Part shown: positions 61,624 to 64,000 of the stretch, piece after piece
Layout: every line of letters starts with the position of its first letter
How positions within the stretch are numbered: the stretch's first letter is position 1
From: Burkholderia sp. SRS-W-2-2016
Lineage (GTDB): Bacteria; Pseudomonadota; Gammaproteobacteria; Burkholderiales; Burkholderiaceae
Length of the DNA: 64,000 bases
Direction of reading: 5' to 3'
Assembly (NCBI RefSeq): GCF_001931485.1
Contig: NZ_MSDV01000034.1
Span: 1 to 64,000 of the forward strand
Translations under genes and position numbers: made by a program
Notes under the pieces: model-generated
The model's database searches: none
Told to the model about the DNA's origin: nothing
The model's input: the letters and a program-made list of their open reading frames with translations, nothing else

Positions 61624-64000
61624 TTACTGTTTCGACTTGGCCAGCTGCTGCCACGTCTCGACGATCGTGTCAGGGTTCAGCGAGATCGACTTGATGCCTT
61701 CGTCGGTCAGCCATTGCGCGAAATCCGGATGATCGGACGGGCCCTGACCGCAGATACCGACGTACTTGTCGAGGCGCAGGCAGGTTTCGATCGCACGCTT
61801 GAGCAGGAACTTGACCGCCGCGTCGCGCTCGTCGAAGTCGACCGCGAGCAGTTCCATACCGGAGTCGCGATCGAGGCCGAGCGTGAGCTGCGTGAGGTCG
61901 TTCGAACCGATCGAGAAGCCGTCGAAGTACTGCAGGAACTCTTCGGCGAGGATCGCGTTCGACGGCACTTCGCACATCATGATCAGGCGCAGGCCTTTCT
62001 CGCCGCGCTTCAGCCCGAACTTGCCGAGCAGCTCGACCACGCGTGCCGCCTGCTTCAGCGTACGCACGAACGGCACCATGATCTCGACGTTGTCCAGACC
62101 CATCTCTTCACGCACCTTCTTCAGCGCGACGCATTCCATCTGGAACGCCTCGGCGAAGTCTTCCGCGATATAGCGCGACGCGCCGCGGAAGCCGAGCATC
62201 GGGTTTTCCTCGTCCGGCTCGTAGCGCGAACCGCCGATCAGCTTCTTGTACTCGTTCGACTTGAAGTCCGACATACGCACGATCACGGGCTTCGGATAGA
62301 ACGCCGCCGCGATCGTCGCGATGCCTTCGGTCAGCTTGTCGACGTAGAACGCGCGCGGCGACGCGTGACCGCGCGCAACGCTTTCGACCGCCTTCTTCAG
62401 GTCCTGATCGATGTTCGGGTACTCGAGAATCGCCTTCGGGTGCACGCCGATGTTGTTGTTGATGATGAACTCGAGACGCGCGAGACCGACACCTGCGTTC
62501 GGCAGTTGCGAGAAGTCGAACGCGAGCTGCGGGTTGCCGACGTTCATCATGATCTTGACCGGAATCTCCGGCAGCTCGCCGCGCTGCACTTCGGTGATTT
62601 CGGTTTCGAGCAGACCGTCGTAGATCTTGCCTTCGTCGCCTTCCGCGCACGACACGGTGACGAGCGCGCCGTCCTTCAGCACGTCGGTCGCGTCGCCGCA
62701 GCCGACCACCGCCGGCACGCCGAGCTCACGCGCGATGATCGCCGCGTGGCAGGTCCGGCCGCCGCGGTTCGTAACGATCGCCGCTGCGCGCTTCATCACC
62801 GGCTCCCAGTTCGGGTCGGTCATGTCGGCGACCAGCACGTCGCCCGGCTGCACGCGGTCCATTTCCGACGGATCGTGGATCACACGCACCGGACCCGCGC
62901 CGATCTTCTGGCCGATTGCACGGCCGGTGGTCAGCACGTTCGACTGGCCCTTCAGCTTGAAGCGCTGTTCGGCCTTGCCGCCGCCCTGGCTCTTCACGGT
63001 TTCCGGACGCGCCTGCAGGATGAAGATCTTGCCGTCGCGGCCGTCTTTACCCCACTCGATGTCCATCGGACGCTGGTAGTGCTTTTCGATGATGACCGCG
63101 TACTTCGCCAGTTCGATCACGTCTTCGTCGGTGATCGAGAAGCGGTTGCGCTGCTCGTGCGCGACGTCGACGGTCTTCACGCGGCCCGGCTCGCCCGGCT
63201 TGGTGAATTCCATCTTGATCAGCTTCGAGCCGATCGAGCGGCGGATGATCGGGTACTTGCCTTGCGCGAGCGTGGTCTTGAAGACGTAGAACTCGTCCGG
63301 ATTCACCGCGCCCTGCACGACGGTTTCGCCGAGGCCGTAGCTCGACGTGATGAAGACCGCGTCCTTGAAGCCCGATTCGGTGTCGAGCGTAAACATCACG
63401 CCGGCGGCGCCGACGTCCGAGCGCACCATGCGCTGCACACCGGCCGACAACGCGACTTCAGCATGCGTGAAGCCCTTGTGGACGCGATAGGAGATAGCGC
63501 GGTCGTTGTACAGCGACGCGAACACGTGCTTCATGCGATCGAGCACGTCGTCGATGCCGACCACGTTCAGATAGCTTTCCTGCTGACCGGCGAACGATGC
63601 ATCCGGCAGGTCTTCCGCGGTCGCGGACGAGCGCACGGCAAACGACAGCTCTTCGGGCGAGCTGTTTTGCAGCGTGTCGAAACCCGCGCGAATGTCAGCC
63701 TCGAGCTGCGGCTGCAGCGGCGCGTCGACGATCCATTGACGGATCTCCTTGCCCGCTTCGGCGAGTGCCTTCACGTCGTCGACGTCGAGCGTTTCGAGAC
63801 GTTTGGCGATGCGTTCGGTCAGATTGTTGTGCTGCAGGAAGTCGCGGAAAGCGAGCGCCGTGGTGGCGAAACCGGTCGGCACGCGCACGCCTGCTTCGGC
63901 GAGCTGGCTGATCATCTCGCCCAGCGACGCATTCTTGCCGCCGACGATTTCCACGTCGGTCATCCGCAACTGCTCGAACGGAACTACATACGCCTTATCC
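61624..64000 (-). CDS. ppsA: Phosphoenolpyruvate synthase, N-terminus beyond the window
   Basis: About 791 residues are present. The frame stays open to the right edge, and reading past the ATG at 63969 gives DKAYVVPFEQLRMTDVEIVGGKNASLGEMIS, the usual PpsA N-terminus, so the true start lies just outside. The PEP-utilising domain contains the phosphohistidine loop GGRTCHAAIIARELGVPAVVGCG, and the N-terminal ATP-grasp part has FAVRSSATAEDLPDASFAGQQESYLNV. The C-terminal barrel shows GSNDLTQLTLGLDRDSG and VGICGQGPSDHPDFAQWL. It makes PEP from pyruvate and ATP in gluconeogenesis. Confidence 0.97.
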   Translation of the reverse strand, partial: DKAYVVPFEQLRMTDVEIVGGKNASLGEMISQLAEAGVRVPTGFATTALAFRDFLQHNNLTERIAKRLETLDVDDVKALAEAGKEIRQWIVDAPLQPQLEADIRAGFDTLQNSSPEELSFAVRSSATAEDLPDASFAGQQESYLNVVGIDDVLDRMKHVFASLYNDRAISYRVHKGFTHAEVALSAGVQRMVRSDVGAAGVMFTLDTESGFKDAVFITSSYGLGETVVQGAVNPDEFYVFKTTLAQGKYPIIRRSIGSKLIKMEFTKPGEPGRVKTVDVAHEQRNRFSITDEDVIELAKYAVIIEKHYQRPMDIEWGKDGRDGKIFILQARPETVKSQGGGKAEQRFKLKGQSNVLTTGRAIGQKIGAGPVRVIHDPSEMDRVQPGDVLVADMTDPNWEPVMKRAAAIVTNRGGRTCHAAIIARELGVPAVVGCGDATDVLKDGALVTVSCAEGDEGKIYDGLLETEITEVQRGELPEIPVKIMMNVGNPQLAFDFSQLPNAGVGLARLEFIINNNIGVHPKAILEYPNIDQDLKKAVESVARGHASPRAFYVDKLTEGIATIAAAFYPKPVIVRMSDFKSNEYKKLIGGSRYEPDEENPMLGFRGASRYIAEDFAEAFQMECVALKKVREEMGLDNVEIMVPFVRTLKQAARVVELLGKFGLKRGEKGLRLIMMCEVPSNAILAEEFLQYFDGFSIGSNDLTQLTLGLDRDSGMELLAVDFDERDAAVKFLLKRAIETCLRLDKYVGICGQGPSDHPDFAQWLTDEGIKSISLNPDTIVETWQQLAKSKQ

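Overview
The window is about 64 kb of GC-rich chromosomal DNA from a Burkholderia-like betaproteobacterium, most probably Paraburkholderia. The clues are the housekeeping block guaA / guaB / rnfH-ratA / smpB / ppsA, the betaproteobacterial trimeric porins ending in Phe, the density of aromatic-acid catabolic operons, LysR/IclR/AraC regulators and AAHS-type transporters. I saw no rRNA, tRNA, insertion sequence, integrase, phage gene or CRISPR array.

Layout. (1) 1-2009, minus: the N-terminal two thirds of a large trimeric autotransporter adhesin with a Ser/Thr-rich repeat stalk, running off the left edge. An AT-rich intergenic stretch follows, then two convergent TPR proteins with glycosyltransferase-like C-termini (2647-6938) and a small DUF4019-like exported protein. 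(2) 7845-15967, plus: a LysR regulator, then homogentisate dioxygenase, fumarylacetoacetase, 3-hydroxybutyrate dehydrogenase, a family I CoA-transferase and an MFS transporter. Read together they carry homogentisate to fumarate plus acetoacetate and then activate or reduce the acetoacetate. (3) 16043-18505: two tiny exported proteins, then a DGPF/YciI protein overlapping an ECF42-type sigma factor. (4) 18677-26328, plus: a LigC-type dehydrogenase, an alpha/beta hydrolase, an NTF2-like protein and a complete five-gene Liv-type ABC importer. (5) 26464-34030, minus: a putrescine/amine oxidation set (cupin, PuuB-like oxidase, porin, APC permease, AraC regulator, PuuC-like aldehyde dehydrogenase). 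(6) 34204-41801: a small unknown protein, an MFS transporter, an unusual MBL-fold protein, two overlapping IclR regulators and an operon of FAD hydroxylase, DUF2783 and MaiA. Two promoters here share the same inverted repeat. (7) 42030-52910: a LysR gene divergent from an eight-gene operon (IlvD/Edd dehydratase, AAHS transporter, TfdA-like dioxygenase, aconitase X large and small subunits, FAD oxidoreductase, second AAHS transporter, porin). I cannot match this to a described pathway. Near-identical terminator hairpins flank it, and its codon choice looks different from its neighbours. (8) 53124-64000: the conserved purine and housekeeping block.

The best candidate for an undescribed system is region 7, a two-[Fe-S]-dehydratase plus TfdA-like dioxygenase catabolic island. 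Second are the shared operator and tandem IclR pair of region 6, and the adhesin with TPR glycosyltransferases of region 1. Starts were chosen by Shine-Dalgarno spacing, overlap with the upstream gene and family N-termini. Functions are assigned by reading motifs, not by database search.
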